Below, piece by piece: positions 51,215 through 60,337 of a stretch of DNA of 64,000 nt (the first letter of the stretch is position 1; every line of letters starts with the position of its first letter). A program made the position numbers and the translations under genes. The DNA lies in NCBI GenBank assembly GCA_046292765.1, contig JBKBQA010000003.1, positions 62,001 through 126,000 on the forward strand, read 5' to 3'. The notes beneath the pieces were generated by a model, which was not told the DNA's origin, ran no database searches, and was given only the letters and a program-made list of their open reading frames with translations. The DNA is from PGZG01 sp046292765 (lineage in GTDB: Bacteria; Pseudomonadota; Gammaproteobacteria; Pseudomonadales; Alcanivoracaceae).

Positions 51215-51421
51215 TTACTTGGGTTGTGGCGGCCGAATCAGCACGGGTACGGCGGGTTCATCGGTGGGGTGATCCCGTGGCGGCGGTTGATCAAGATCGC
51301 GCACCATGCCGCAGGCGATGCATTCCATGTGAATGCGATCGCCCTGTTCAACCCGCACAATCCTGTCGACGACGCCGCACTGCGGACAGCTGGCGCCGGC
51401 AATAAAGCGGCGCTTGTTCAC
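51215..51421 (-). CDS. YheV-like zinc-ribbon protein
   Basis: The 68-residue protein begins with a GTG that overlaps the prlC stop (GTGA) and reads KRRFIAGASCPQC, then CIAC, a four-cysteine zinc site. In Pseudomonas a YheV/DUF2387 gene also follows prlC. Its function is unknown. A Pro-rich tail ends the protein. Confidence 0.88.
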   Translation of the reverse strand: MNKRRFIAGASCPQCGVVDRIVRVEQGDRIHMECIACGMVRDLDQPPPRDHPTDEPAVPVLIRPPQPK

Positions 51422-53448
51422 GCCGCAATGCCGCTGTGTCTGAGCAGCGGCTCGACGCTCGGTTCGCGGCCACGGAAATCGACAAACAGCTCCATCGGTT
51501 CGCGGCTGCCGCCCATGGCGAGAATTTTCTCGCGGAAGGCGCGACCGGTGTCCGGATTGAACACGCCTTCTTCCTCGAACTTCGACCATGCATCCGCTGA
51601 CAGCACCTCTGCCCACTTGTAACTGTAATAGCCAGCCGCGTAGCCGCCAGCAAAAATGTGGCTGAAGCTGTTCTGGAAGCGGTTGAAGGCCGGGGGCTTG
51701 ATGACGGCAACGTCGTCGCGCACCTCGTCCAGCACCTCGGCGATGGTCTTGCCGTTCAGGGCGGCGTGAATGCGCATATCAAAAATCGAAAGCTCAAGCT
51801 GACGCAGCATGCCCATGGCGCTCTGGAAGTTTTTCGCCGCCAGCAGCTTTTCCAGTTTGTCTTTCGGCAGCGGTTCGCCGGTCTCATAGTGAGCAGAGAG
51901 CATAGCGACCCCCTCTTCCGTCCAGCACCAGTTCTCCATGAACTGACTGGGCAGCTCCACCGCATCCCAGGCCACGCCGCTGATGCCGGACACACCGGGC
52001 ACCTCCTGCTCGGTCAGCATGTGGTGCAGACCATGACCGAATTCGTGAAACAGGGTGACTATCTCATCGTGGGTCAGCAGACCCGGCTTGCCACCGGCGG
52101 GCGGTGCAAAGTTGCAGGTGAGATAGGCAACCGGTTTCTGCAGGGCGCCGTCACTGTGCCGAACCCGGGCAAGGCAGTCGTCCATCCAGGCGCCGCCACG
52201 CTTGCCATTGCGAGCGTACATGTCGAGGTAGAAGCTGGCGCTCACCGCATCATCGCTATCGATAACGTCGTAAAAGCGAACATCGGCATGCCAGTTGTCG
52301 ACGCCATCGCGTTGGCGGATGCGCACACCAAATACACGTTCGACAATCCCGAACATGCCGCTGATCACACGTTCTGCCGGGAACCAGGGGCGCAGCTCCT
52401 CTTCCGAAATGCTGAAGCGTGCCTCGCGCAGGCGCTCGCTCCAGAAAGTGAGGTCCCACGGCTGCAGGTCGTTGGCACCGAGTTCGGAGGCGAAGGCGCG
52501 CAGCTCTGACACTTCGCTCTGCGCCTGTGGTTTCGCCTTGATGGCAAGATCCATCAGGAACTGAAGTACTTCGTCGGGGTTGCGCGCCATCTTGGTTTCC
52601 AGCGATGCCTCTGCATAACTTGCAAAACCCAGTAGCTGAGCCTCCTTTTCCCGAAGCGTCAGAATTTCCTCCATGATCGCGCTGTTGTCGTACTTGCCGG
52701 CATCAGGGCCAGCATCCGACGCACGGGTGACATGGGCGCGATACATTTCTTCGCGCAGCTCACGGTTGCGGGCATGGCACATCACCGCGTAGTAACAGGG
52801 AAAGTCCAGCGTCAGCAACCAGCCCTCAAGACCTTCGCTACCGGCGCGGTCTTTTGCACCGGCGCGGGCAACGTCAGGCAGGCCGTCGAGCACGGACTCG
52901 TCGGTAACGTGCTTGCGCCAGGCCTGGGTGGCGTCGAGGACATTATCCGAAAAGCGTGAAGTCAGCTCGGACAGACGCTTGGCAATGTCCATGTACTCCG
53001 CCTTCTTGTCCGCCGGCAGGCTGACGCCAGACAGACGGAAGTCGCGCAAGGTGTTGTCGAGATCCTTTTTCTGCGCTTCGTTGAGAGAGTCGTACTCGGC
53101 ACTGTCGCGCAGGGCCTGATAGGCGGCGCACAGCGCTTCATTCTGACCGACTTCAGTGCTGTATTCGCTCAGCAGCGGCAGGCAGGCATTATAGGCATCG
53201 CGCAGAGCCGGACTCTGGGCCACTGAGTTCAGATGCCCGGCCGGGCCAAACGCCTTGCCGAGCCGCTCATCCTGCTCGTCCAGCGCCACCACCAGTCCCT
53301 GCCAGCTGAAATCGCCGCGGGCCAGGACGTGCTCGATCTTTGCCCGGCCAGCAGTAATCATCTGCTCAACGGCGGGCAGGACGTGCTCGGGCCGGATGGC
53401 GGAAAACGGCGGCAGACCAGTGTAATCAATTAACGGATTGTGCGACAT
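51418..53448 (-). CDS. prlC: oligopeptidase A
   Basis: PrlC is a cytoplasmic zinc peptidase of the M3 family that breaks down signal peptides and short oligopeptides. The 676-residue protein has the HEFGH zinc motif near residue 470 and the family start NPLIDYTGLPPFSAIRPEH. Length is normal (680 in E. coli). GAGG precedes the ATG. It is divergent from the carbonic anhydrase-like gene. Confidence 0.96.
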   Translation of the reverse strand: MSHNPLIDYTGLPPFSAIRPEHVLPAVEQMITAGRAKIEHVLARGDFSWQGLVVALDEQDERLGKAFGPAGHLNSVAQSPALRDAYNACLPLLSEYSTEVGQNEALCAAYQALRDSAEYDSLNEAQKKDLDNTLRDFRLSGVSLPADKKAEYMDIAKRLSELTSRFSDNVLDATQAWRKHVTDESVLDGLPDVARAGAKDRAGSEGLEGWLLTLDFPCYYAVMCHARNRELREEMYRAHVTRASDAGPDAGKYDNSAIMEEILTLREKEAQLLGFASYAEASLETKMARNPDEVLQFLMDLAIKAKPQAQSEVSELRAFASELGANDLQPWDLTFWSERLREARFSISEEELRPWFPAERVISGMFGIVERVFGVRIRQRDGVDNWHADVRFYDVIDSDDAVSASFYLDMYARNGKRGGAWMDDCLARVRHSDGALQKPVAYLTCNFAPPAGGKPGLLTHDEIVTLFHEFGHGLHHMLTEQEVPGVSGISGVAWDAVELPSQFMENWCWTEEGVAMLSAHYETGEPLPKDKLEKLLAAKNFQSAMGMLRQLELSIFDMRIHAALNGKTIAEVLDEVRDDVAVIKPPAFNRFQNSFSHIFAGGYAAGYYSYKWAEVLSADAWSKFEEEGVFNPDTGRAFREKILAMGGSREPMELFVDFRGREPSVEPLLRHSGIAA

Positions 53449-53519
53449 GGTATCCTCGGTGGCAGTCGGGCGCAGGTCAGCATGGGCGCCGGGAAATCAT
53501 TAATGTGTGAGTGTAGCAG

Positions 53520-54050
53520 ATGGGGATTCGGGCGTTCGAAAACAAGGTGCCGGTGTTGGGTGAAGGCAGCTGGGTTGACCCGTCGGCGCAGGTCATTGGG
53601 GACGTGGTACTGGGCAATGACTGCTCGGTTTGGGCCTGCGCCGTGATCCGCGGCGATATGCACCGGATTCGCCTTGGCGACCGGGTCAGTGTTCAGGACA
53701 ACGCTGTCCTGCATATCACCCATGACTCCCGCTTCAACGCCGGTGGCTTTGCCCTCACCATCGGCAGTGATGTGACTATCGCCCATCAGGCGATGTTGCA
53801 CGGCTGCCAGGTCGGCGACCGGGTCATGATTGGCATGCAAGCCATGGTGATGGACGGTGCCGTGATCGACGACGATGTCATTCTGGCAGCCGGTTCGCTG
53901 GTGCCGCCGGGCAAGCGACTGGCGGCTGGATGGCTCTATCGGGGTCGGCCGGCGGAGCCGGTGCGCGAGCTTACCGCAGAGGAGCGCGAGTTCCTCTGCT
54001 ATGTCGCCGGTAATTACGTGAAGCTGAAAAATCGGTATCAAGCCGGCTGA
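53520..54050 (+). CDS. gamma carbonic anhydrase-like protein
   Basis: The 176-residue left-handed beta-helix protein has His residues at positions expected for the zinc site (NAVLHITHDS, IAHQAMLHGCQ). These proteins (YrdA/PaaY type) may hydrate CO2 or act on thioesters. The gene has no clear ribosome site and starts 71 bases from divergent prlC. Confidence 0.9.
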   Translation: MGIRAFENKVPVLGEGSWVDPSAQVIGDVVLGNDCSVWACAVIRGDMHRIRLGDRVSVQDNAVLHITHDSRFNAGGFALTIGSDVTIAHQAMLHGCQVGDRVMIGMQAMVMDGAVIDDDVILAAGSLVPPGKRLAAGWLYRGRPAEPVRELTAEEREFLCYVAGNYVKLKNRYQAG

Positions 54051-54114
54051 TCAGTACTGCCAGATAATGGCCAGCGTGGCGAAATTGATGAAGCGCTCGT
54101 TACTGCGGGTGTGT

Positions 54115-54912
54115 TCACCGCATTTGATCCATCACCGAGGCGGTGTCTGGTCGCCAGCCGTGCCAGCGGCTAAAGGCTTCTGCCGCCTGCTCCACCAGCA
54201 TGCCAAGGCCATCGGCCCGGGCGTTGCACTGATGCTGCCCGGCCCAGCGCAGGAACGGCGTATCGCCATAAATCATGTCGTAACAGCGAGTGGTAGCGCC
54301 GATCAGATTTGCCGGCAGCTCAGGCATGTCTCCGGAAAGTCCGGCCGAGGTGGCATTGATGATCAGCTCAAAGGGCCCGCGGAGACGTTCAAGGCCACTG
54401 CCAAACACGGGGACGCCGCGGCCGGCAAACATCAACGCCAGATCACGGGCCTTTTCCTCGGTTCGGTTGGCGATCCGGACCAGCGCCGGTTGCTCCGCCA
54501 GCAGTGGCCCCAGCACACCGCGCACGGCGCCTCCGGCGCCAACAATCAGAATGTGCTGGTCACGCAGCGGCCAGTTCAGATTGTCGCGCAGATCAGTGAT
54601 CAGGCCGATACCATCGGTGTTGTCGCCGTGCAGCTTGCCCTCTTCCTGCCAGAGCGTATTGACGGCGCCAGCGGAGCGTGCCCGGTCCGTCAGAACATCA
54701 CACAAACCCCACGCTTCTTCTTTGAACGGCACAGTGACATTTGCACCAATGCCGCCATCGGCAAAGAAACGTCGCACTGACAGCGGGAAGTCTTCCAATG
54801 GCGCCAGAATCCGTTGGTAATCAACACTGACCCCCCGCTGCGCCGCGAACGCCTGATGAATTTGCGGCGAGCGCGAGTGGGCAATCGGATTTCCGAACAC
54901 AGCAAAACGCAT
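54115..54912 (-). CDS. aroE: shikimate dehydrogenase
   Basis: AroE reduces 3-dehydroshikimate with NADPH in aromatic amino-acid synthesis. The 265-residue protein has NPIAHSRSPQIHQAF (substrate site), the catalytic Lys in NVTVPFKEEA, the Asp in DNTDGIGLI and the NADP loop VGAGGAVRGVLGPL. Length is normal. The start overlaps the hemF stop by one base. Confidence 0.96.
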   Translation of the reverse strand: MRFAVFGNPIAHSRSPQIHQAFAAQRGVSVDYQRILAPLEDFPLSVRRFFADGGIGANVTVPFKEEAWGLCDVLTDRARSAGAVNTLWQEEGKLHGDNTDGIGLITDLRDNLNWPLRDQHILIVGAGGAVRGVLGPLLAEQPALVRIANRTEEKARDLALMFAGRGVPVFGSGLERLRGPFELIINATSAGLSGDMPELPANLIGATTRCYDMIYGDTPFLRWAGQHQCNARADGLGMLVEQAAEAFSRWHGWRPDTASVMDQMR

Positions 54913-55817
54913 CAGATCCAGTCCCTCGCCGGCAGGAATTTCTGGTACAGCTCTGCTTCGGCAGAACCGGGCTGGGGCTGCCAGTCGTATCGCCAGCTTA
55001 CCAATGGAGGCAGTGACATCAGAATCGATTCCGTACGTCCACCGGACTGAAGGCCAAACAGGGTGCCACGATCAAACACCAGATTGAATTCGACGTACCG
55101 ACCACGGCGATAAAGTTGAAAGTCGCGCTCACGTTCACCGTAGGGGGTGTCTTTGCGGCGCTCAAGAATCGGTCGATAGGCACGGATATAGGCGTCGCCC
55201 ACCGAGCGCATCAGGGCGAAGGAGGCTTCAAATCCGGATTCATTGTAATCGTCGAAGAACAGGCCGCCGACGCCGCGGGCTTCGCCCCGATGTTTGAGGA
55301 AAAAATATTCGTCGCACCAGGTCTTGAAGCGGGGATAGACACCCTCTCCGAACGGGGCACAGGCATCGCGGGCTGTGCGGTGCCAGTCACGAACATCCTC
55401 TTCATTGCCATAGTAGGGCGTCAGATCAAAGCCGCCGCCGAACCACCACACGGGATCCTCCCCTTCTTTCTCGGCGACAAAAAAGCGCACATTGGCATGG
55501 CTGGTGGGGGCATAGGGATTACGCGGGTGGATGACCAGCGATACGCCCATGGCCTGCCACCGGCGTCCTGCCAACTCTGGCCGATGGGCAGTTGCAGACG
55601 GGGGCAGTTGGGTGCCAAATACATGGGAAAAATTAACCCCGCCCTTCTCAATCACCGCGCCGTTTTCCAGCACCCGTGAGCGACCGCCGCCGCCTTCGGC
55701 ACGCTGCCAGCTGTCCTCAATGAAGCGTCCGCCATCAACGGCTTCCAGCTGGGCACAGATATCATCCTGCAGGCCGAGCAGATACTGTTTGATGGCGTCG
55801 ATGTTGATGTCTGTCAT
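54912..55817 (-). CDS. hemF: oxygen-dependent coproporphyrinogen III oxidase
   Basis: HemF makes protoporphyrinogen IX in heme synthesis under aerobic conditions. The 301-residue protein has the WWFGGGFDLTPYY and FDDYNESGFEASF segments of this family. Order tsaC-hemF-aroE on the minus strand matches Pseudomonas. It needs oxygen, so the host is aerobic or facultative. Confidence 0.96.
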   Translation of the reverse strand: MTDINIDAIKQYLLGLQDDICAQLEAVDGGRFIEDSWQRAEGGGGRSRVLENGAVIEKGGVNFSHVFGTQLPPSATAHRPELAGRRWQAMGVSLVIHPRNPYAPTSHANVRFFVAEKEGEDPVWWFGGGFDLTPYYGNEEDVRDWHRTARDACAPFGEGVYPRFKTWCDEYFFLKHRGEARGVGGLFFDDYNESGFEASFALMRSVGDAYIRAYRPILERRKDTPYGERERDFQLYRRGRYVEFNLVFDRGTLFGLQSGGRTESILMSLPPLVSWRYDWQPQPGSAEAELYQKFLPARDWI

Positions 55818-55826
55818 GTCGGTTCC

Positions 55827-56375
55827 TTATCGGCGCAGCACCGTGCCGCTTTCCAGGTCGATGATGGTAGAGGGCCGGGCTGCCCGGTCGCATTGACCGG
55901 TGACAATAAAATCCAGATCCTCGCCGAGCTGACGTATCACCTGCAGGGGCGTGCGGCAGGCGGGTTCGCCGCTGCGATTGGCGCTGGTGGAGACCAGCGG
56001 TGTGCCGGCCTGTCGCGCCAGTTCCGCCGCGACAGGATGCTGGCAAACCCGCACGGCAACCTTGTCATGCTGGCCGCGGATCCATGCTGGCGTTAATGCG
56101 CTGGCGTCGACCAGATACGTAGTGGCGAGCGGCCAGTGGTCACGCAACCGGGCATCCTGTGCCTCGGTCAGGCAAATGAACGGGCGCAGTTGGTCAAGAT
56201 CTGCGCCGAGCAGGATCAGTCCCTTGCTGGCGGCGCGGGCCTTGATCGCCAGCAGCCGCGCCACCGCCGCTTCGTTCAACGGGTCGCAACCGAGCCCATA
56301 GACGGCCTCAGTGGGATAGGCGATTACGCCGCCGGCCCGCACCGCGCGGGCGGCCTGATGGAGATGCATCCACAT
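55827..56375 (-). CDS. tsaC: threonylcarbamoyl-AMP synthase TsaC
   Basis: TsaC (YrdC/Sua5) makes the precursor for t6A37 in tRNAs that read ANN codons. The 182-residue protein has AVRAGGVIAYPTEAVYGLGCDP, KARAASKGLILL and VSTSANRSGEPAC, all typical. The ATG at 56375 is favoured over a TTG ten codons earlier. The hemF start lies nine bases downstream. Confidence 0.93.
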   Translation of the reverse strand: MWMHLHQAARAVRAGGVIAYPTEAVYGLGCDPLNEAAVARLLAIKARAASKGLILLGADLDQLRPFICLTEAQDARLRDHWPLATTYLVDASALTPAWIRGQHDKVAVRVCQHPVAAELARQAGTPLVSTSANRSGEPACRTPLQVIRQLGEDLDFIVTGQCDRAARPSTIIDLESGTVLRR

Positions 56376-56442
56376 CAATGGGTCACCGTGACTGAGCAGA
56401 GGCAAAGTGTAGCGGAAAGCCGCGGCTGTGACCGCGCACGAT

Positions 56443-57525
56443 TCAGGAAAGTTCGCCGTCCGGATAGCGCCGAGCGTAGCCTCCGGGCACGCGCTGGATC
56501 GCGCCGCTCAGTTCGCGTGTTGCCAATGCTTCGGCCAATTCTGGCAACGACAGGCCGGAGCGTTCGTGAAGCTGGTCGAGGCTGTTTGCGCCGGTGCGGA
56601 AATGGCGCAGTAGTGGATCTCTGGTGGCGACGCAGGTGGGTTCGGTGGCGGCAAGGTGATGGAAGCTATCGAACACCGCCAGCACATCCTGAACCGTTTC
56701 CAGCCAGTTGGCGCCGTCACGGAGCAGACGGTGGCAGCCCTTGCTGAGAGGGTTGTGAATCGAGCCGGGCACGGCAAACACCTCACGACCCTGAGCCGCC
56801 GCCAGTCGCGCCGTGATCAGTGAGCCGGAATGCTCGGCGGCCTCGATCACCAGCGTTGCCAGCGACAGCCCGCTGATCAGACGATTGCGCTGGGGAAAGA
56901 AGGCACGGTGCGGGGTGACGCCGGGGGGAAACTCGGTCACCAGGGCGCCACCGGCTGCGACGATGTCTTCCGCCAGCGAACGATGCCGCGGCGGGTAGCA
57001 CAGGCCCGGCCCATGGCCGAGTACCGCCAGCGTTTTGCCGCCCGACAACGCTCCCCGATGGGCCGCACCATCAATGCCAAGCGCGAGTCCACTGGTGATG
57101 GTAAAGCCTGCGCCTGCCAACAGCCGGGCGAAGCGGCGGGCGTTGTCGAGTCCTTCGGTGGAGGCATGACGGGCACCCACCATGGCAAGCTGGGGCGAGC
57201 CTAACAGGCCGCTATCGCCGCGCACGAACAGCAGCGGTGGGACATCGTCGATCTGCTCAAGCAGTGCTGGCCAATGCTGGTGTTGAGGATCCAGCAGCTG
57301 CCATCCCTGTTCCAGCAGACGTTGACTGGCGTTATCCGGCTCGCGCTGTGTGATCAGGCTGGCCAGCCGTTCGGCGCTGCTGGAGCGGATGCGGGCGCGC
57401 CGCTGCCGCGCCGGGCTCAGCAAATCCTGATAGCTCTCGGCGGGTTCCGCCAGCCAGCGAGCTAGCTCACTGCTGTTGCCGGCGCAGGCCATGCAGGCTG
57501 CCAGCTTGACGATATCGCGATCCAT
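56443..57525 (-). CDS. dprA: DNA processing protein DprA
   Basis: DprA protects incoming single-stranded DNA and loads RecA during transformation. The 360-residue protein has the Rossmann-like domain (VGARHAS, SGLALGIDGAAHRGAL, GKTLAVLGHGPG) and a C-terminal winged-helix DprA domain. The ATG at 57525 is chosen, because earlier in-frame ATGs at 57543 and 57567 lie within the terminator of the preceding gene. ACGGAA is a weak ribosome site. Confidence 0.93.
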   Translation of the reverse strand: MDRDIVKLAACMACAGNSSELARWLAEPAESYQDLLSPARQRRARIRSSSAERLASLITQREPDNASQRLLEQGWQLLDPQHQHWPALLEQIDDVPPLLFVRGDSGLLGSPQLAMVGARHASTEGLDNARRFARLLAGAGFTITSGLALGIDGAAHRGALSGGKTLAVLGHGPGLCYPPRHRSLAEDIVAAGGALVTEFPPGVTPHRAFFPQRNRLISGLSLATLVIEAAEHSGSLITARLAAAQGREVFAVPGSIHNPLSKGCHRLLRDGANWLETVQDVLAVFDSFHHLAATEPTCVATRDPLLRHFRTGANSLDQLHERSGLSLPELAEALATRELSGAIQRVPGGYARRYPDGELS

Positions 57526-57540
57526 GCGATGGATTCCGTG

Positions 57541-57580
57541 CATAAAAAAACCCGGTGAGGCTATCACCGGGCTTTATTAT
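57541..57580 (-). terminator. intrinsic terminator of the LysM gene
   Basis: CCCGGTGA (57551-57558) and TCACCGGG (57564-57571) form a stem with a five-base loop. On the minus strand it is followed by seven T bases (57550-57544). It begins 18 bases after the LysM stop. The dprA start is only 16 bases beyond it, so dprA needs readthrough or its own promoter. Confidence 0.9.
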
Positions 57581-57597
57581 CCGAAATGGACGATCGC

Positions 57598-58719
57598 TTA
57601 CAGCTCCGGCAGGCTGCCGGTGGGATTGGTAGCAAGATCGTTCATGCGGATTGGCAGGGTCGCTTGCACCACCAGCGCGTAGGAGACTTTCTCGAACACG
57701 CGGAACAGTACTACGGTGCCGGCCTGCACATCGGGCAGCTGCACCATGCCTTTGCGTACCGGATCCTTGATCCGCTGACCGGCCTGCATGACTTCAAGCA
57801 CATGGCCATCACGCAGGCCGTCGCGGCTGCCCTTGTTGAGCACTACGACGTCATTGCGAGCAACGCTGTGGAGACGATCGAAGAAGCGGATAATCCGGGC
57901 TTCAACTTTGGTGTCCGGTGCGGAGGGATAAAAGATCGACTGCATGCGGCCTTCACGACTGGTGAACAGTCGGTCCTGCGGCCGGATGTCTTCCTGAGTC
58001 TGGATCACGCGGAAGGTGGCCACGTCGCCCTGCTGGTCGGCGGTGCGCAGCATCCCGATTTTCAGTGCCTCAATGCCCAGCACTTCCTTGGTTTGCGGGT
58101 CGACATAACGGTGGCCGACACGGAACACGCCGTAGGACTGGATCAGTTCCGCCCATTTCTGGACCGGGTCGCGGGCATAAATGGTGTCACCCTGAGCAAA
58201 CACCACGCGGCGATCACCACCGGCAATTACGTAGGGAGCGGCAGCGGCTTCCTCGCGGGTCACCACCAGGGCATCACGCAGAAATGTCTGGATGGTGCTG
58301 ACCGGGATGGTGGGGATGGCGGCGTCCAGTGGCAACACGCGCACTTCCGGCGACAGTCTCACCACCGATCCGTCAGTCATCATCTTGACGGTATCGGTCG
58401 GGGCTCCGCCGGCGGGACCGCCACGGCGCTCAACCTGTAACTGCGGACGGCCTTCAACATACACCAGACGAATGACATCGCCCGGATAGATCAGGTGAGG
58501 ATTATCGATTTCCTCGTTAACGTGCCAGAGCTCGGGCCATTGCCACGGGGTTTCCAGAAACCGGCTGGAGATATCCCAGAGCGTGTCGCCTTGCTTGACG
58601 TAGTACACTTCGGGGTGGCCGTTCTTCAGAGTGACATTCGCCGAGGCTTGAAGGGCACCGAGACCGGCAACCGTCACCAGCATGCCGGTGGATAGGGCGC
58701 GCAGGAGCGATTTCATCAT
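57598..58719 (-). CDS. LysM-domain periplasmic protein
   Basis: The 373-residue protein has a signal peptide (cleavage after QASA) and a LysM domain (YYVKQGDTLWDISSRFLET) near residues 38-85. It should bind peptidoglycan. A long C-terminal region follows with no named domain. In Pseudomonas a homologue lies between dprA and def, as here. It is divergent from def. Confidence 0.9.
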   Translation of the reverse strand: MMKSLLRALSTGMLVTVAGLGALQASANVTLKNGHPEVYYVKQGDTLWDISSRFLETPWQWPELWHVNEEIDNPHLIYPGDVIRLVYVEGRPQLQVERRGGPAGGAPTDTVKMMTDGSVVRLSPEVRVLPLDAAIPTIPVSTIQTFLRDALVVTREEAAAAPYVIAGGDRRVVFAQGDTIYARDPVQKWAELIQSYGVFRVGHRYVDPQTKEVLGIEALKIGMLRTADQQGDVATFRVIQTQEDIRPQDRLFTSREGRMQSIFYPSAPDTKVEARIIRFFDRLHSVARNDVVVLNKGSRDGLRDGHVLEVMQAGQRIKDPVRKGMVQLPDVQAGTVVLFRVFEKVSYALVVQATLPIRMNDLATNPTGSLPEL

Positions 58720-58878
58720 TACCGGATTCCTTTTATCATTATTGGCGTGGTCCCAAGTTGCCTCCCCGGGGCGTGGTGCGAGGCCCGATTCAGGCGGTAT
58801 TTGGGACCGATATTAGCAACGTGATCATAGCGTTAGCAACCATATTTAGAGTGCTGTCGCAACTTCAGGGCCGGACCT

Positions 58879-59382
58879 ATGGCATTACTTGAGATACTCG
58901 AATTTCCGGATCCCCGCCTGCGCACGGTAGCAAAGCCGGTCGAACAGGTGGATGACGCACTGCGCAAACTGATCGACGACATGTTTGAAACCATGTACGC
59001 CGCGCCCGGCATCGGCCTGGCCGCGACCCAGGTAAACGTCCATAAGCGCTTGTTGGTACTGGATGTTTCCGAGAATGGCGACGAGCCGATGGTGTTCATC
59101 AATCCGCAGATCAGCCCGATCGGTAGCGATACCAAGCCCTATGAAGAGGGCTGCCTGTCGGTGCCCGGCTTCCATGAAACCGTGGAGCGACCGGACCGTA
59201 TTCTGGTCCGTGCGCTCGATCGTGATGGCCAGCCTTTCGAGCTGGAGGCCGACGGCCTGCTGTCGGTGTGCCTGCAGCATGAGATGGATCATCTCGAAGG
59301 CAAGCTGTTCGTCGATCACGTGTCCCGGCTGAAGCGCGAGCGGATTCGAAAGAAGCTGGAAAAGGTCCAGCGCCACGCCTGA
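58879..59382 (+). CDS. def: peptide deformylase
   Basis: Def removes the formyl group from new N-terminal methionines. The 167-residue metalloenzyme has GIGLAATQVN, EGCLSVPG and QHEMDHLEG, the three active motifs with Cys and two His ligands. Length is normal. fmt follows after 28 bases, and together they set N-terminal formylation. Confidence 0.97.
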   Translation: MALLEILEFPDPRLRTVAKPVEQVDDALRKLIDDMFETMYAAPGIGLAATQVNVHKRLLVLDVSENGDEPMVFINPQISPIGSDTKPYEEGCLSVPGFHETVERPDRILVRALDRDGQPFELEADGLLSVCLQHEMDHLEGKLFVDHVSRLKRERIRKKLEKVQRHA

Positions 59383-59410
59383 CCCCCTGTTGTCCCTGAG
59401 AGGCACTCCC

Positions 59411-60337
59411 TTGCGCATTATTTTTGCCGGTACGCCGGAGTTTGCCGCCGAAAGTCTGGCGGCCCTGCTCGCTTCCTCCCACCAGGTGGTGGCAGTACTG
59501 ACCCAGCCGGATCGCCCCGCCGGGCGCGGCCGGGCCCTGCAGCCGAGTCCGGTCAAGGTACTGGCGCAGCAGCACAATATTCCGGTACTGCAACCGGAAA
59601 ACCTGAAGGGCGACGATATCCGTAGCCGGCTTCAGGCGCTGTCGGTGGATGTTATGGTGGTGGTGGCCTACGGCCTGATCATTCCGACGGCGGTGCTGGC
59701 AATGCCACGCCTTGGCTGCATCAATGTCCACGGCTCTCTGCTGCCGCGCTGGCGTGGCGCCGCGCCGATCCAGCGCGCCATCGCGGCCGGTGACGACGAA
59801 AGCGGAGTCGGCATCATGCAGATGGAGGCGGGTCTGGACACCGGCCCGGTGCTACTGGAACTGCGTACCCCGATCACCCCTGACGACACCGGCGGTAGCC
59901 TTCATGGTCGCCTCGCCAGCCTCGGTGCCAGGGCGCTGATGCAAGCACTTGCCAACCTGGACGAGCTCCAGCAACAGGCTTGTGGCCAGCCGGATCAGGG
60001 CGTGACCTACGCTCACAAGCTGACCAAGGAAGAGGCCGGGCTGGACTGGCACAAGCCGGCCTTGCAGCTGGCGAGGGAGGTGCGGGCCTTCAACCCTTGG
60101 CCGGTGAGCTGGGTGGCGCGACCAGAGGGACCGATGCGGGTGTGGGCTGCCCGGGCTGCCGCCGGCACGGGTAAGCCGGGTACCGTACTGGCGGTATCGT
60201 CGTCCGGTATCGAGGTGGCCTGCGGCGAGGGCAGTCTGCTGCTGACGGAGATCCAGCTGCCGGGGAAGAAGTCGCTGCCGGTGGCTGATCTGCTGCGCGG
60301 CCGGGCTGACCTGTTTGTTCCCGGGCAGGTGCTTTGA
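59411..60337 (+). CDS. fmt: methionyl-tRNA formyltransferase
   Basis: Fmt formylates initiator Met-tRNA. The 308-residue protein has RIIFAGTPEFAA, VVVAYGLIIP and the catalytic NVHGSLLPRWRGAAPIQRA with Asn and His. A TTG at 59411 with GAGAGG eight bases upstream fits the family start better than the TTG at 59390. It overlaps the rsmB start by one base. Confidence 0.96.
   Translation: MRIIFAGTPEFAAESLAALLASSHQVVAVLTQPDRPAGRGRALQPSPVKVLAQQHNIPVLQPENLKGDDIRSRLQALSVDVMVVVAYGLIIPTAVLAMPRLGCINVHGSLLPRWRGAAPIQRAIAAGDDESGVGIMQMEAGLDTGPVLLELRTPITPDDTGGSLHGRLASLGARALMQALANLDELQQQACGQPDQGVTYAHKLTKEEAGLDWHKPALQLAREVRAFNPWPVSWVARPEGPMRVWAARAAAGTGKPGTVLAVSSSGIEVACGEGSLLLTEIQLPGKKSLPVADLLRGRADLFVPGQVL

Noticed and set aside
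54051..54114. Minus-strand tail reading RFINFATLAIIWQY, like the end of an outer-membrane protein
   Set aside because: Only about 20 codons are free of aroE, and the upstream frame is an aroE shadow; a gene remnant cannot be shown.
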